This document shows, one piece after another, positions 43,630 to 52,074 of a stretch of 64,000 bases of DNA. The position numbers and the translations under genes were made by a program. Position 1 is the first letter of the stretch. Each line of letters starts with the position of its first letter. The DNA lies in NCBI RefSeq assembly GCF_001708185.1, contig NZ_MDDN01000005.1, positions 124,001-188,000 of the forward strand, given 5' to 3'. This stretch comes from Lysinibacillus xylanilyticus (GTDB lineage Bacteria; Bacillota; Bacilli; Bacillales_A; Planococcaceae). Below the pieces are notes generated by a model. That model saw only the letters and a list, made by a program, of their open reading frames with translations. It was not told where the DNA came from and did not search any database.

Positions 43630-44904
43630 TTACAATGAATTATCCAAACCTTCGAGTGCTTGGCTAAATAGCTGTTTGTTTTTTCTTAGTATTTCATTTT
43701 CTTTCCAAAAGCTAAGCAATTGTCGCCATTTCTCCTTATCTATAAGAGTCGTTGGTTTCATTCCTTTCTGCATCATTTGACATACTGTGCGAATAGCCGT
43801 AAGTCGCTCTACTTCACTGCCATTTAGCCATTCAAATAGTGTCTCTGCACTTGGCTGTGATTCCGAAAAAAGTGTGTCCCACCCATCTATAGGAAATGCA
43901 ACATAATGCTTCATCCACGTTATAATTTTTGGATTATGGAAATGGCGTAGTCGATGTAAAGCTGTATAGGCATCAATTTTCTGTTTCTCGATATCTAGAA
44001 GAACAAGAGATAACCCTTCTTCTGCTGGTAGACAATAGGCTGTTAAAAAATCACGAATTGAGCTAAGGAAATCATTTTGGTCTTTCCAAAGCGTTCTTAC
44101 CCAGTCTCTTGCCTCCACTGCACAGACATTTACTAATACTTCACTCCAAGCTTTTTTATCAGCTGGTGGCAGTGCTTGTTCAATTTTACTCCGAAGTGCA
44201 TGATACACTTTCGATGCATCAAACTGCGCAAAGGCTTCCTGTATACTAGCATCTTTCACCCCATGCATGGATACATAAATTAATAATGACTCTAAATTGA
44301 ACATCGCTTGCTTAACAGTTAGTGTTAAAAATTGTTCAAGCCACTTTAGCCATATTTGAGAGCTAGTTAGGCTTAAATCCAATCCACCCTCACTACAAAA
44401 CTGTCGATACTGTCCACAATCTGCTCCTATACACCCTAAAGTCGTAACTCGCTCTATATAATTATGAAAGCCCCCTGCAAGTAGATCAAATTCATCCTCC
44501 TCATGACTCCAATACCAAACAGAGCCATCCTCAATCCTAATAAGGAGCGCATCACCGTTGCCAGCCGTATGAAACTGTAAATATAGTTGTTCGTCTAAAT
44601 TTTCATCATCTCCCCCAAAACAAGGGAAATCTAGCTCTTCCAAGCTCCAACCGAAGTCACCAGAAGGCGTATTATCTAGTTCAATAGGAAGCAGCGCCTC
44701 GTCTGGTAATGACCAATACACCCCCACTTGTTGAGAGCAATGTCGTAATAAATCACGTAACTCAGAAGGAATTCGAACGCCAAGCCGCTCTTCTACTATT
44801 ATTAGCTCTTGCTCTGTAGCTACAGGCTTAATCTCAAGCGGATGTACCCAGGCCCCTTGCTGTTCTAGCTGTTTTAATAAATGATGCCAACGTTCAATCC
44901 ACAT
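43630..44904 (-). CDS. SMI1/KNR4 (SUKH) protein with long helical C-terminus
   Basis: Residues 25-155 form the SUKH domain: ATEQELIIVEERLGVRIPSELRDLLRHCSQ, the FHTAGNGDALLIRIEDGSVWYWSHEEDEFDLLA core and a FHNYIERV end. About 260 further residues are helical with no recognised domain. The start at 44904 lies behind GGGAGG. It forms an operon with DUF4272 13 bp downstream. The 258 bp up to the MerR gene stop hold only AT-rich sequence. It may be an immunity protein without a neighbouring toxin. Confidence 0.78.
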   Translation of the reverse strand: MWIERWHHLLKQLEQQGAWVHPLEIKPVATEQELIIVEERLGVRIPSELRDLLRHCSQQVGVYWSLPDEALLPIELDNTPSGDFGWSLEELDFPCFGGDDENLDEQLYLQFHTAGNGDALLIRIEDGSVWYWSHEEDEFDLLAGGFHNYIERVTTLGCIGADCGQYRQFCSEGGLDLSLTSSQIWLKWLEQFLTLTVKQAMFNLESLLIYVSMHGVKDASIQEAFAQFDASKVYHALRSKIEQALPPADKKAWSEVLVNVCAVEARDWVRTLWKDQNDFLSSIRDFLTAYCLPAEEGLSLVLLDIEKQKIDAYTALHRLRHFHNPKIITWMKHYVAFPIDGWDTLFSESQPSAETLFEWLNGSEVERLTAIRTVCQMMQKGMKPTTLIDKEKWRQLLSFWKENEILRKNKQLFSQALEGLDNSL

Positions 44905-45162
44905 CCTATTTCCTCCCCCACGTTAAGAAAGATACTTTTATTTAAGTTTGCACCAAGTATTACTATTATTTATAGATTCTCTACTATATCGTCAGGAAAT
45001 CATTCACTTATTAGGATTAGACTTCAATTTACTTTAAAACACTAGGATTTTACTTCCATTAAAAAGCCATACACATGCTAAATTGCTTACCTTTACTAGT
45101 TCTTTTCTAATTGTTTAGAGTGACTCTTTCTAATAGTAAGTTGTTGATAAGCAAAAACGTTA

Positions 45163-45993
45163 TCAACAACCTTTTTTAATTTCCACCATAATTTTCGTTA
45201 CATATTCCTCCTCACGATTTTTAATAACGGCATCATAAATATATTCCTCATAAACGTACTGCCCTAATTCGTAACCTTTTTCTCGCATGACTTTAAATAA
45301 TCGCTCGTATGTTTCACCAAGTGTAGTAGCCAGCCCTACGTGATAGCCAACGATAAAATCCCCTTCAATCGCTTTAAAATAGGGATGGCCCTCTCTCGGC
45401 TGTGGCTGCTCTATATATAAGTAACTATAATTATCATAGTTTCCGGCTAATACTTGCTCTCTTCTTGTCATACCTCCAATAGGATAACCCGTGTCTAATT
45501 GAGAGCGGTCTAATTCATCTATAAAGTCTGAAACAGCCTTCGTAAACTGCTCCTCCTTCGAATCCTCGATATTTTTACTTAAATACAATGTTGCCTCTGG
45601 CAGATGCTCGATCGTAATACTATCAAAATCAAGGTGTAAGGCTTCCTCTGTTAAATCGATTTTTACATCGATAATGTTTTCAATCATCTCAAGCTCTCGA
45701 CGTTTTTTCGCTACAATGTCCTTTTGCTGTCGCATCAAGTCTAAGAAATTTTCAGGTGATTTTTCTGCCATGTATGTTTGAATATCCTTTAAAGACATAC
45801 CAACTGCCTTTAATAGCTCTATCACACTAAAAAATTCATATTGCGTAATGGAATAATAACGATAGTCCTTACTATCCTTCATGATTGGTGATAATAAACC
45901 AATTTGATCGTAGTAAATGAGTGTTTGTTTATTCACCTTACAAATTTTAGCGAATTCACCAGTTGTAAAATATTTTACATTTTTATTAAACAT
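45163..45993 (-). CDS. MerR-family multidrug regulator (BltR/BmrR type)
   Basis: The 276-residue protein has an N-terminal MerR helix-turn-helix (FTTGEFAKICKVNKQTLIYYDQIGLLSP), a coiled-coil helix (about 85-115) and a C-terminal GyrI-like effector domain with EHLPEATLYLSKNIED, PIGGMTRREQVLAG, and IEGDFIVGYHVG. Such regulators bind cationic drugs or polyamines and twist over-long promoter spacers. It is divergent from a BltD-like acetyltransferase and MATE pump, with a suitable promoter between. Confidence 0.87.
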   Translation of the reverse strand: MFNKNVKYFTTGEFAKICKVNKQTLIYYDQIGLLSPIMKDSKDYRYYSITQYEFFSVIELLKAVGMSLKDIQTYMAEKSPENFLDLMRQQKDIVAKKRRELEMIENIIDVKIDLTEEALHLDFDSITIEHLPEATLYLSKNIEDSKEEQFTKAVSDFIDELDRSQLDTGYPIGGMTRREQVLAGNYDNYSYLYIEQPQPREGHPYFKAIEGDFIVGYHVGLATTLGETYERLFKVMREKGYELGQYVYEEYIYDAVIKNREEEYVTKIMVEIKKGC

Positions 45994-46010
45994 TTTTAAA
46001 TTTCCCCTCC

Positions 46011-46041
46011 TTGACTATATAGTTACTATATACATTAAATT
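46011..46041 (+). promoter_or_regulatory. MerR-type promoter with 19-bp spacer
   Basis: TTGACT (46011-46016), a 19-bp spacer and TAAATT (46036-46041) face the acetyltransferase/MATE genes. The spacer holds the perfect palindrome TATATAGT-T-ACTATATA (46016-46032). Spacers of 19 bp with such a dyad are the mark of MerR-activated promoters. Confidence 0.75.
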
Positions 46042-46056
46042 GTAGCTATTCGCAAT

Positions 46057-46130
46057 CAATTATGCCACGGCAAAATTGCGTCCGGAATCGTCTATTTCAG
46101 CGGATTTCTGGACATCTACTGAAAGAAATT
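46057..46130. repeat. R2 fragment in the leader of the BltD-like gene
   Basis: AATTATGCCACGGCAAAATTG and CGTCCGGAATCG are the left part of R2 and TCTACTGAAAGAAATT its right end; the middle is missing. It lies between the MerR-type promoter and the ribosome site and so is transcribed as leader. Confidence 0.7.
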
Positions 46131-46153
46131 ATAAACAGAAAGGTTTTGACATT

Positions 46154-46621
46154 ATGTTCACGGAAATTCGTGACATTACAGCTTTAAACAAAAAGGAAAT
46201 TTTATCATTACGCATTGCAGATAATCAGCAGGATTTTATTGAGAGTACCGTGCAATGTTTGGCGGAGGCAGAAGCTGATACACGTTTTATTCCAGTCGGA
46301 TTGTATAGAGAGGACATTGCAGTTGGCTTCGCTATGTATGGTGCGTTCCCATATAAGAACAATACGCAGCGTATTTGGTTAGATCGCTACTTCATTGATG
46401 AACGCTATCAGCACCAAGGATTGGGCAAATACTTTTTACAACAACTTATTAAATATTTAGTAGCTAACTTCAGCTGCCAAAAAATATATTTAAGCGTTTA
46501 TGACAACAATATAGTAGCCATTCAGCTATATGAAAAATTTGGGTTCGTTTTTAACGGTGAACTCGATGAAAACGGCGAAAAGGTAATGCTATTGGAGGTA
46601 CATGCTCATGACAACCATTAA
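46154..46621 (+). CDS. bltD: BltD-like spermine/spermidine acetyltransferase
   Basis: The start at 46154 (MFTEIRDIT) follows AAAGG; a frame from 46076 runs through the R2 fragment and is not used. The 155-residue GNAT protein follows B. subtilis BltD closely as I remember it: NQQDFIESTVQCLAEA, PVGLYREDIAVGFAMYG, IWLDRYFIDERYQHQGLGKYFLQQLI (acetyl-CoA loop) and LYEKFGFVFNGELDENGEKVM. It should N-acetylate spermidine or spermine. It overlaps the MATE gene by 14 bp. Confidence 0.87.
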   Translation: MFTEIRDITALNKKEILSLRIADNQQDFIESTVQCLAEAEADTRFIPVGLYREDIAVGFAMYGAFPYKNNTQRIWLDRYFIDERYQHQGLGKYFLQQLIKYLVANFSCQKIYLSVYDNNIVAIQLYEKFGFVFNGELDENGEKVMLLEVHAHDNH

Positions 46622-47957
46622 TCCTATTGAGACCAGGCCACTAAAGCCATTATTTTTATCATACTTATTCCCAGCGATGATTGGCATGTTGTTGATGTCA
46701 GTAAATATTTTAGTGGATGGTATTTTCGTTAGTCACGGAGTTGGACCAACCGCTCTAGCAGGAGTAAATATCGCCGTACCAATTTTCTCTATTTTGCTAT
46801 CCATTTCCCTTTGGATTGGTATGGGTGGAGCTACGCTATTTTCAATCTCTCTCGGTGAAGGCAATAAGAAACAAGCACACCAGCTTTTTACATTAGCATT
46901 TATAACCATGGTCGTTGTGGTTATGGCAATCGTCCTATTACTTTTATTAAATTTAAAGGAAGTTTCCTATATATTCGGGGCAAGTGATGCTACCTATCCT
47001 TATGTCCAAGAGTACCTACATGTTATTTTAGTATTCGGTGTTTTTTATACGATTGAAAACCTATTAAGCATTTTTATTCGCAATGATGGTAATCCAAAGC
47101 TCGCCATGATGGGCTTAATTACTACATCTGTTTTAAACATTATATTAAACTATATCTTTATTTTCGTGCTCGATTATGGCGTAACAGGCTGTGCCTTAGC
47201 TACATCTCTTTCCACAATAATCGGTATGTCCGTGCTCTGCCTTCATTTCTTCAGAAAGCAATCCGAATTAAAATTTGTACGTAATTTTTTCAGCCTATCT
47301 GATTTAAAGAAAATGTTTGCTATTGGGCTACCAAGCTTTATCGTTGAAGCTTCTGTCGCCGTAATGGTCATTTTATATAACGTGACATTTTTACATTATT
47401 TAGGATCAAATGGAGTTACTGCATACGCCATGATTAACTATATTCATACGGTACTGTTAATGGTCTTCCTTGGTATTGGTATGGCTCTACAGCCTCTAGT
47501 TAGTTATCACCACGGCGCCAAATTAACAGAGAGATTAACAGCGCTGCTGAAAATCGGTATTGCCACTGCCCTTATTTTAGGTTTAACTACTGCCATCATC
47601 GCTATGTTATTCCCTTCACAGCTAATAGCACTATTTGGTGATAGCACGCTTGAAATTCGCAACATGGCGGCACAGGGCTTTACACACTTTGCAATTGGCT
47701 ATGTATTCCTTGGTATGAATATGGTGTTTGCGGAATTCTTCCAATCGATTGAAAAAATCCGACTTGCAACTACCATTATGTTATTACGGAGCATTATACT
47801 ATTTATCCCTACGCTCATACTGTTACCTAAATTGCTTGGCCCACAAGCTATTTGGTGGACCTTCCCTGTCGCAGAAGGCATTACTGCATTGCTCATTTTT
47901 ATCTTTCTGAAGAGAAAATCACATACGATTTTCTCAGAGAGGAGCAGCTTAAATTAG
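46608..47957 (+). CDS. MATE-family efflux pump
   Basis: The start at 46608 is eight bases behind GGAGGT inside the acetyltransferase gene. The 449-residue protein has twelve predicted helices in two MatE halves: LFLSYLFPAMIGMLLMSVNILVDGIFVSHGVGPTALAGVNIAVP and, in the second half, GLPSFIVEASVAVMVILYN and GIGMALQPLVSYHHGA. MATE proteins export cationic drugs by Na+ or H+ antiport. In the blt locus of B. subtilis the pump is an MFS protein; here a MATE takes its place. Confidence 0.88.
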   Translation: MTTINPIETRPLKPLFLSYLFPAMIGMLLMSVNILVDGIFVSHGVGPTALAGVNIAVPIFSILLSISLWIGMGGATLFSISLGEGNKKQAHQLFTLAFITMVVVVMAIVLLLLLNLKEVSYIFGASDATYPYVQEYLHVILVFGVFYTIENLLSIFIRNDGNPKLAMMGLITTSVLNIILNYIFIFVLDYGVTGCALATSLSTIIGMSVLCLHFFRKQSELKFVRNFFSLSDLKKMFAIGLPSFIVEASVAVMVILYNVTFLHYLGSNGVTAYAMINYIHTVLLMVFLGIGMALQPLVSYHHGAKLTERLTALLKIGIATALILGLTTAIIAMLFPSQLIALFGDSTLEIRNMAAQGFTHFAIGYVFLGMNMVFAEFFQSIEKIRLATTIMLLRSIILFIPTLILLPKLLGPQAIWWTFPVAEGITALLIFIFLKRKSHTIFSERSSLN

Positions 47958-47975
47958 TGCTATAAACGAAGAAGA

Positions 47976-48015
47976 AAACCCCTTTCGATTATTGTTTCGA
48001 AAGGGGTTTAAATTG
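47976..48015. terminator. Terminator between MATE and excalibur genes
   Basis: AAACCCCTTTCGA (47976-47988) pairs perfectly with TCGAAAGGGGTTT (47997-48009), with modest T-rich tails on both sides. Confidence 0.8.
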
Positions 48016-48023
48016 TTTAATTT

Positions 48024-48224
48024 CTATTTTTCACAAGCCCAACCATCTTTATCTCTGTCAAGCTTATCTTGATAGGCAGGGTGACCTTTTTTCACACCAT
48101 TAGGATATTTTTTGTTTAATTCTTTACAGTTTTTAAATGTCTCTTTCGCTTGTACATCAGCATTAAATGATGTGACTGAGAATACTAAAGTTGCTGTTAA
48201 TAAAGTTATAAGTAGTTTTTTCAC
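48024..48224 (-). CDS. Secreted excalibur-domain protein
   Basis: It starts with GTG at 48224 behind AGGAGG. Residues 1-26 are a signal peptide (cleavage after DVQA). The mature 40 residues are one excalibur domain: FKNCKELNKKYPNGVKKGHPAY, then LDRDKDGWACEK with the DxDxDGxxCE calcium-loop variant. Excalibur domains bind calcium at the cell surface. The gene stands alone. Confidence 0.88.
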   Translation of the reverse strand: MKKLLITLLTATLVFSVTSFNADVQAKETFKNCKELNKKYPNGVKKGHPAYQDKLDRDKDGWACEK

Positions 48225-48343
48225 TATAACACCTCCTAATGGATAATATTACAGAATATAGAATACAGAAACAATACTAAAGTAACAGACTTACTGAAAG
48301 AAAATACAAAAAGGACCTTAAATAGGCCCCTTTTTCTTGATTA

Positions 48344-48799
48344 TTATTCGTTTAAATATTTAATGACAGCCATTTCTTTACCAAAGCGATCACCATAATC
48401 TTTGAATCCCAAGCTTGAATATAAATAATGTGCACCTTTATTTTCTGGATGATAACCTACTATAATTTTTTGCGCATTTGGTAATTTAGCTATTTCTGCA
48501 ATCATTAGCTCAGTAGCTGCTTTCCCTATACCCTTACCTTGAAAATGCTTATCTATCATAATTCTATATATCCAATAGCCATCAAGCTCTTCTATTACAG
48601 AATTAAACATTAAGAAACCTACTACTCGCTCTTCAAAATAAATAACGTATGGTTTTAATGTTGGGTCAAACTTTGATTGTGCTATTGAAATAGCGTTTGG
48701 TTCAATATAATCTCTTTGCTCTTCTGATATTTGTAATAGGCAACACTCATACCAATTCTCTGCATTGACTTCTACAATTTTCACAGCATTCTTATTCAT
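48344..48799 (-). CDS. GNAT acetyltransferase, polyamine/PaiA-like
   Basis: The 151-residue protein is close to BltD-like GNATs: QISEEQRDYIEPNAISIAQSKF, VVGFLMFNSVIEELDGYWIYRIMIDKHFQGKGIGKAA (acetyl-CoA loop QGKGIG) and GAHYLYSSLGFKDYGDRFGKEMAVIKYL. A diamine or polyamine substrate is likely by similarity. The start has GGGG upstream. It is the first of three GNAT genes, one broken, on this strand. Confidence 0.8.
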   Translation of the reverse strand: MNKNAVKIVEVNAENWYECCLLQISEEQRDYIEPNAISIAQSKFDPTLKPYVIYFEERVVGFLMFNSVIEELDGYWIYRIMIDKHFQGKGIGKAATELMIAEIAKLPNAQKIIVGYHPENKGAHYLYSSLGFKDYGDRFGKEMAVIKYLNE

Positions 48800-49019
48800 A
48801 CATTTTTCCCCTTCCGAATTCAGGGAAACGCTTCATATCATTGTTAATTATGCGTTATCCCCCAGTATTTCATCATAAAAACAGTTTTGTTTGTCATAAT
48901 GACCGCCCCCTTTAACTGTATTTCTATAAAAGTATATCATATTTTACCATTTGTAACTCTTATTACTTAAATATAGCAAAATCTTGTATTTTTATCTAGG
49001 ACTCTCCTTTTTTAAGAAA

Positions 49020-49247
49020 CTAGTTAAGGCATTTCTCCATAAAGATTAAGTCATCCCTTTTATAACCCTGTTTTTCATAAAAGTCTTGAACATTATGATT
49101 ACTTAATTCAATTAATAAATTTACTTTTTCACAGCCAACTTGCCTTCATGCCTTCCAATGTATCCGAACGTGAAGGTATTAATCCTGATTTTCGCCATAA
49201 GTCTACCACCTGCTCAAAATCATCTAAATCAAAATTACGAAATTGTA
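49020..49247 (-). pseudogene. GNAT acetyltransferase remnant
   Basis: On the minus strand IQFRNFDLDDFEQVVDLWR continues to GMKASWL and stops; one frame over, CEKVNLLIELSNHNVQDFYEKQGYKRDD runs to FMEKCLN and a stop. These are the first 38 and the last 37 residues of a GNAT of about 140 residues; the middle, with the acetyl-CoA site, is deleted. AGGGGAG lies before the first segment, where an ATA stands in place of a start codon. Confidence 0.75.
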
Positions 49248-49332
49248 TATTCTCCCCTCAGATTTATTTATGACGATCTATCATAAAAAAATCCAGCACT
49301 ACTAAATCAGCGCTGGCAACGATCTATATTTT

Positions 49333-49872
49333 CTAATGGTTCTTTTTTAGTTCCATATATTCATCACGAAGAATACTCATAATAATTTCATCAGAATACT
49401 TCTCGTTCATATATAAGGATTGCCTTAGTATGCCTTCCTTCTTGAAACCTACCTTTTCGTACGATTTTATCCCCCGGAGATTATGGGAGTACACTTGTAA
49501 TTCTAAGCGATTAAGCTGAAGCTCCTCGAACGTGAATTTTTGAGTAAGCTGAACCGCTTCAGCCCCATATCCCTTGCCGCAATTCTCTATACTGTGTAAA
49601 GCTATACGGAACATGGCCTTTTTATTGTCCAAATCTATTTCCATAATGGCTAAATCACCGATAATTTGACTATTCTCTACTAAACAAATAGCAAAATCAT
49701 AACGTGTGGAATCTTCGCTAAATCGATTCAAAGCCTCTTTAATCTGACCTTTCGTTAAAAGGTGACGAGTGCCCGTCATATACATAATTTCTTCATTTTG
49801 AAAGCACATGAAAATACTATCTACATCATTTTCAGTAATTGGTCTTAAAAATACATCTTGTCCTATAATCAT
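49333..49872 (-). CDS. GNAT acetyltransferase, RimJ/RimL type
   Basis: The 179-residue protein starts behind GGGAGGG with MIIGQDVFLRPITENDVDSIF. It has the IGDLAIMEIDLDNKKAMFRIALHS strand, the acetyl-CoA loop GKGYGAEAV and NLRGIKSYEKVGFKKEGILRQSLYMN, all of the RimJ/RimL/SpeG-like class that acetylates protein N-termini or small amines. It is cytoplasmic. Substrate unknown. Confidence 0.83.
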   Translation of the reverse strand: MIIGQDVFLRPITENDVDSIFMCFQNEEIMYMTGTRHLLTKGQIKEALNRFSEDSTRYDFAICLVENSQIIGDLAIMEIDLDNKKAMFRIALHSIENCGKGYGAEAVQLTQKFTFEELQLNRLELQVYSHNLRGIKSYEKVGFKKEGILRQSLYMNEKYSDEIIMSILRDEYMELKKNH

Positions 49873-49961
49873 TAAAAATCCCTCCCTTGAACTATATTAA
49901 AAGGGATTTCGATTAGAAAGAATATGCCTAGTTCCTTTAAGAAACGTTTTAGACATACGAA

Positions 49962-49990
49962 AAGCACCAACATTTCAGCTGTTAGTGCTT
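49962..49990 (-). terminator. Intrinsic terminator
   Basis: AAGCACCAACA and TGTTAGTGCTT form an 11-bp stem with one wobble; on the minus strand a TTTT tail follows. It ends the CD3324-family gene. Confidence 0.75.
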
Positions 49991-49997
49991 CTACGAG

Positions 49998-50261
49998 TTA
50001 CCTTGTATAAACAATTTTTTTAATCGTTTCTACCGCTAGATGATGCTGGGTAGATAGTTGTTCAATTGAAGTTCCATTCGTAAACGCTTCTTTTATCGAC
50101 TTATTTCTACCTTCAATATATTTCTTTGTGCCTGAACGTGCACCCCACTCTAAATAAGTGTTTTCTATTTTAGGAATATAAATCATTTCACCTTGAACAT
50201 ATTTTTGGATTTCTAGTAAAAGCTCTTTCGGTAAGATAACTGAAGCCTTCTTATAAGCCAT
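49998..50261 (-). CDS. CD3324-family protein
   Basis: The 87-residue protein reads ASVILPKELLLEIQKYVQGEMIYIPK, then WGARSGTKKYIEGRNKSIKEAF and a helix-turn-helix-like end, SIEQLSTQHHLAVETIKKIVY. It matches the CD3324 family of small Firmicute proteins, probably DNA-binding. It starts behind GAGGGG. Function unknown. Confidence 0.8.
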   Translation of the reverse strand: MAYKKASVILPKELLLEIQKYVQGEMIYIPKIENTYLEWGARSGTKKYIEGRNKSIKEAFTNGTSIEQLSTQHHLAVETIKKIVYTR

Positions 50262-50342
50262 ATTGCCAACCCCTCATTTTTATATTGAAAATAAAATAAG
50301 GTAGCAAAGCTAATTTTATAAGAAATACTTCGAGGCAAATAA

Positions 50343-50396
50343 TCAATTATGCCTCACCACCTATAGAAGTGGGAGACTTTTGCTGAAAGAAGTTAA
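50343..50396. repeat. R2 fragment
   Basis: TCAATTATGCC is joined directly to TCACCACCTATAGAAGTGGGAGACTTTTGCTGAAAGAAGTT, so this copy keeps the left and right ends of R2 and lacks the middle. The right end hairpin is CCACCT/AAGTGG. Confidence 0.75.
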
Positions 50397-50399
50397 AAT

Positions 50400-50483
50400 T
50401 TACCCCATGCAAAGTATTGCCATATTAAAATTAAGCTTTGCATGGGCTGCTTCCGTATCTAGGAACTTACTATATTCACTCAC
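50400..50483 (-). CDS. Possible 27-aa ORF or gene remnant
   Basis: A GTG at 50483 lies six bases behind GGGGGGA and opens SEYSKFLDTEAAHAKLNFN, stopping just before the R2 fragment. It could be a tiny gene, or the start of a gene cut off by the repeat. The DNA also contains CCCATGCAAAG/CTTTGCATGGG as an inverted pair, which may be all there is. Confidence 0.25.
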   Translation of the reverse strand: MSEYSKFLDTEAAHAKLNFNMAILCMG

Positions 50484-50608
50484 TTCTATCCCCCCTTACG
50501 TTGTCAATTTATTCAAGTTTATCTTAGCATATATATTTTTTTCAATTAACAAAGACAAAAAGGAATCATACACACTTGATTCCTTTTTGAACAAAAACTT
50601 TATTCACT

Positions 50609-51649
50609 TTACTTACCTGGCACTGCCGTGGCATGTTGCTCTTCACCCTCTGAGGACGTAACCCCCAGAATATCGAGTAAGAACATAAATAATGGGATAC
50701 CGATAATTAAGCCCCACACACCGAAGAAATGCTCTGAGAAGAGAATAACGATAAATGTATAGAAAATCGGTAAATCTGTCTTCGCCGACATAAGCTTTGG
50801 ATTTAAGAAGTATGCCTCTATAGCATGTAAAATCATAACAATAACCAAGATATAAAAAATGTACATGAAACCACCGATACTGTATGCAATGATACTTAGA
50901 GGAATCAAAGACATAATGACCCCTGCGACAGGTACTAACCCTAATATAAAGAGCATAATCCCTAATGCAATCAAATGTGGGAAGCCCATAATATATAGGG
51001 CAATAACAGATAAAACACAATTGACGGCTGCAATTATAAATTGTGCCTCAATCACTTTACCAAAAGAACGAATGAATATTCTTGAGAAATATTGTAACTC
51101 ATAGTAAAGGTGACTCACTTTACTATCCTTAAATTTCGCTGTAAATTCCGTAATACGTTTCTTCTCAAGCAAAATAAACAAGCTTAAAATTAGGGCGATG
51201 AACACATGTAAGATGATTTTACCAATATTCGTAATATTTTTAAGAGTTAGGTCCACACCCTGCTCTAAATATTTGCCAAGTTCAATTTTCTCAAAAGTTG
51301 GAGCTAAATACCTTGTAATCTCGTTATCATCTGGATCGAGACTAAAGCTAGCAATAAGGTCAAAAAGCTGCGTAATTTGTTGGGTTACGACGGGCAAATA
51401 CTTATAGATAACAGCCACAATCCCTGCAACAAGTAAAAGATAGAGGGTAACTGTCACGGCTTTCTCGTTCATTGGTACATACTTTCTAATCTCTTTTGTT
51501 GTCTTTGTGGTAAGCTGATTCATCAAGTAAGTAATAATGAACGTGAGAAGAACAAGATTAATCATACTTCGCATCAAATATAGTGCAACAGCGATCCCGA
51601 CTAGAATTATAAATCGTTTAAATCCATTACTTCGAAAGAAATTACTCAT
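50609..51649 (-). CDS. AI-2E-family transporter (YueF/YtvI-like)
   Basis: The start at 51649 (MSNFFRSNGF) lies behind AGAAGGAG; a long upstream extension is open but unlikely. The 346-residue protein has the family layout: three N-terminal helices, a soluble helical segment (about 75-150), then FGKVIEAQFIIAAVNCVLSVIALYIMGFPHLIALGIMLFILGLVPVAGVIMSLIPL and a final HFFGVWGLIIGIPLFMFLLDIL. Related proteins have been linked to autoinducer-2 export or Na+/H+ exchange. Cargo unknown. Confidence 0.87.
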   Translation of the reverse strand: MSNFFRSNGFKRFIILVGIAVALYLMRSMINLVLLTFIITYLMNQLTTKTTKEIRKYVPMNEKAVTVTLYLLLVAGIVAVIYKYLPVVTQQITQLFDLIASFSLDPDDNEITRYLAPTFEKIELGKYLEQGVDLTLKNITNIGKIILHVFIALILSLFILLEKKRITEFTAKFKDSKVSHLYYELQYFSRIFIRSFGKVIEAQFIIAAVNCVLSVIALYIMGFPHLIALGIMLFILGLVPVAGVIMSLIPLSIIAYSIGGFMYIFYILVIVMILHAIEAYFLNPKLMSAKTDLPIFYTFIVILFSEHFFGVWGLIIGIPLFMFLLDILGVTSSEGEEQHATAVPGK

Positions 51650-52074
51650 GTATTCACTCCTTCTACAATACGGCTTCGCTGTCTTTACTGCCTGGGTGTC
51701 GCTATCAAATGAACATAAGCAAGTAAAAAATTGATGTAAAACATTACGTATCATCCTTATGTAATTTCCCTCCTTCATTGGAATATTATTCCCATTACCA
51801 CTTAAATGCATGCGCTTTTTAAGTCTTATTAGAAAATAATTAATCCAAGGAGCGAAAAGAATTGTATGCCTTATCATAATAAAAATTAATGACACTACTT
51901 TTGTACTTTATTGAAAGCTGTATCAGCGTTATAAGCCTTGATTCTATTATTCTATTATAACCTTTTCAACCACCATATCCAATGTAAGTTCTTTCATGAT
52001 GGTAGTAAAATTAGAATTAGTTTTAGTATGATATTATCATTACAATTTTCACCATAATAGAAAGGATTGATTAT
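51650..52074. other. Intergenic region without recognisable genes
   Basis: This 425-bp divergent region is AT-rich. It holds short open frames on the minus strand (one of 19 codons behind AAGGA at about 51740-51680) but none with a convincing setting. Promoters for the AI-2E-type and RidA genes must lie here; no clear repeat is present. Confidence 0.5.

Noticed and set aside
50380-50661. 93-codon frame on the plus strand
   Set aside because: It starts in the R2 fragment and overlaps the end of the AI-2E-family gene on the other strand; no ribosome site.
51536-51895. Longer start for the AI-2E-family protein at 51895
   Set aside because: The extra 82 residues have no homologous look, and the ATG at 51649 has a strong ribosome site.
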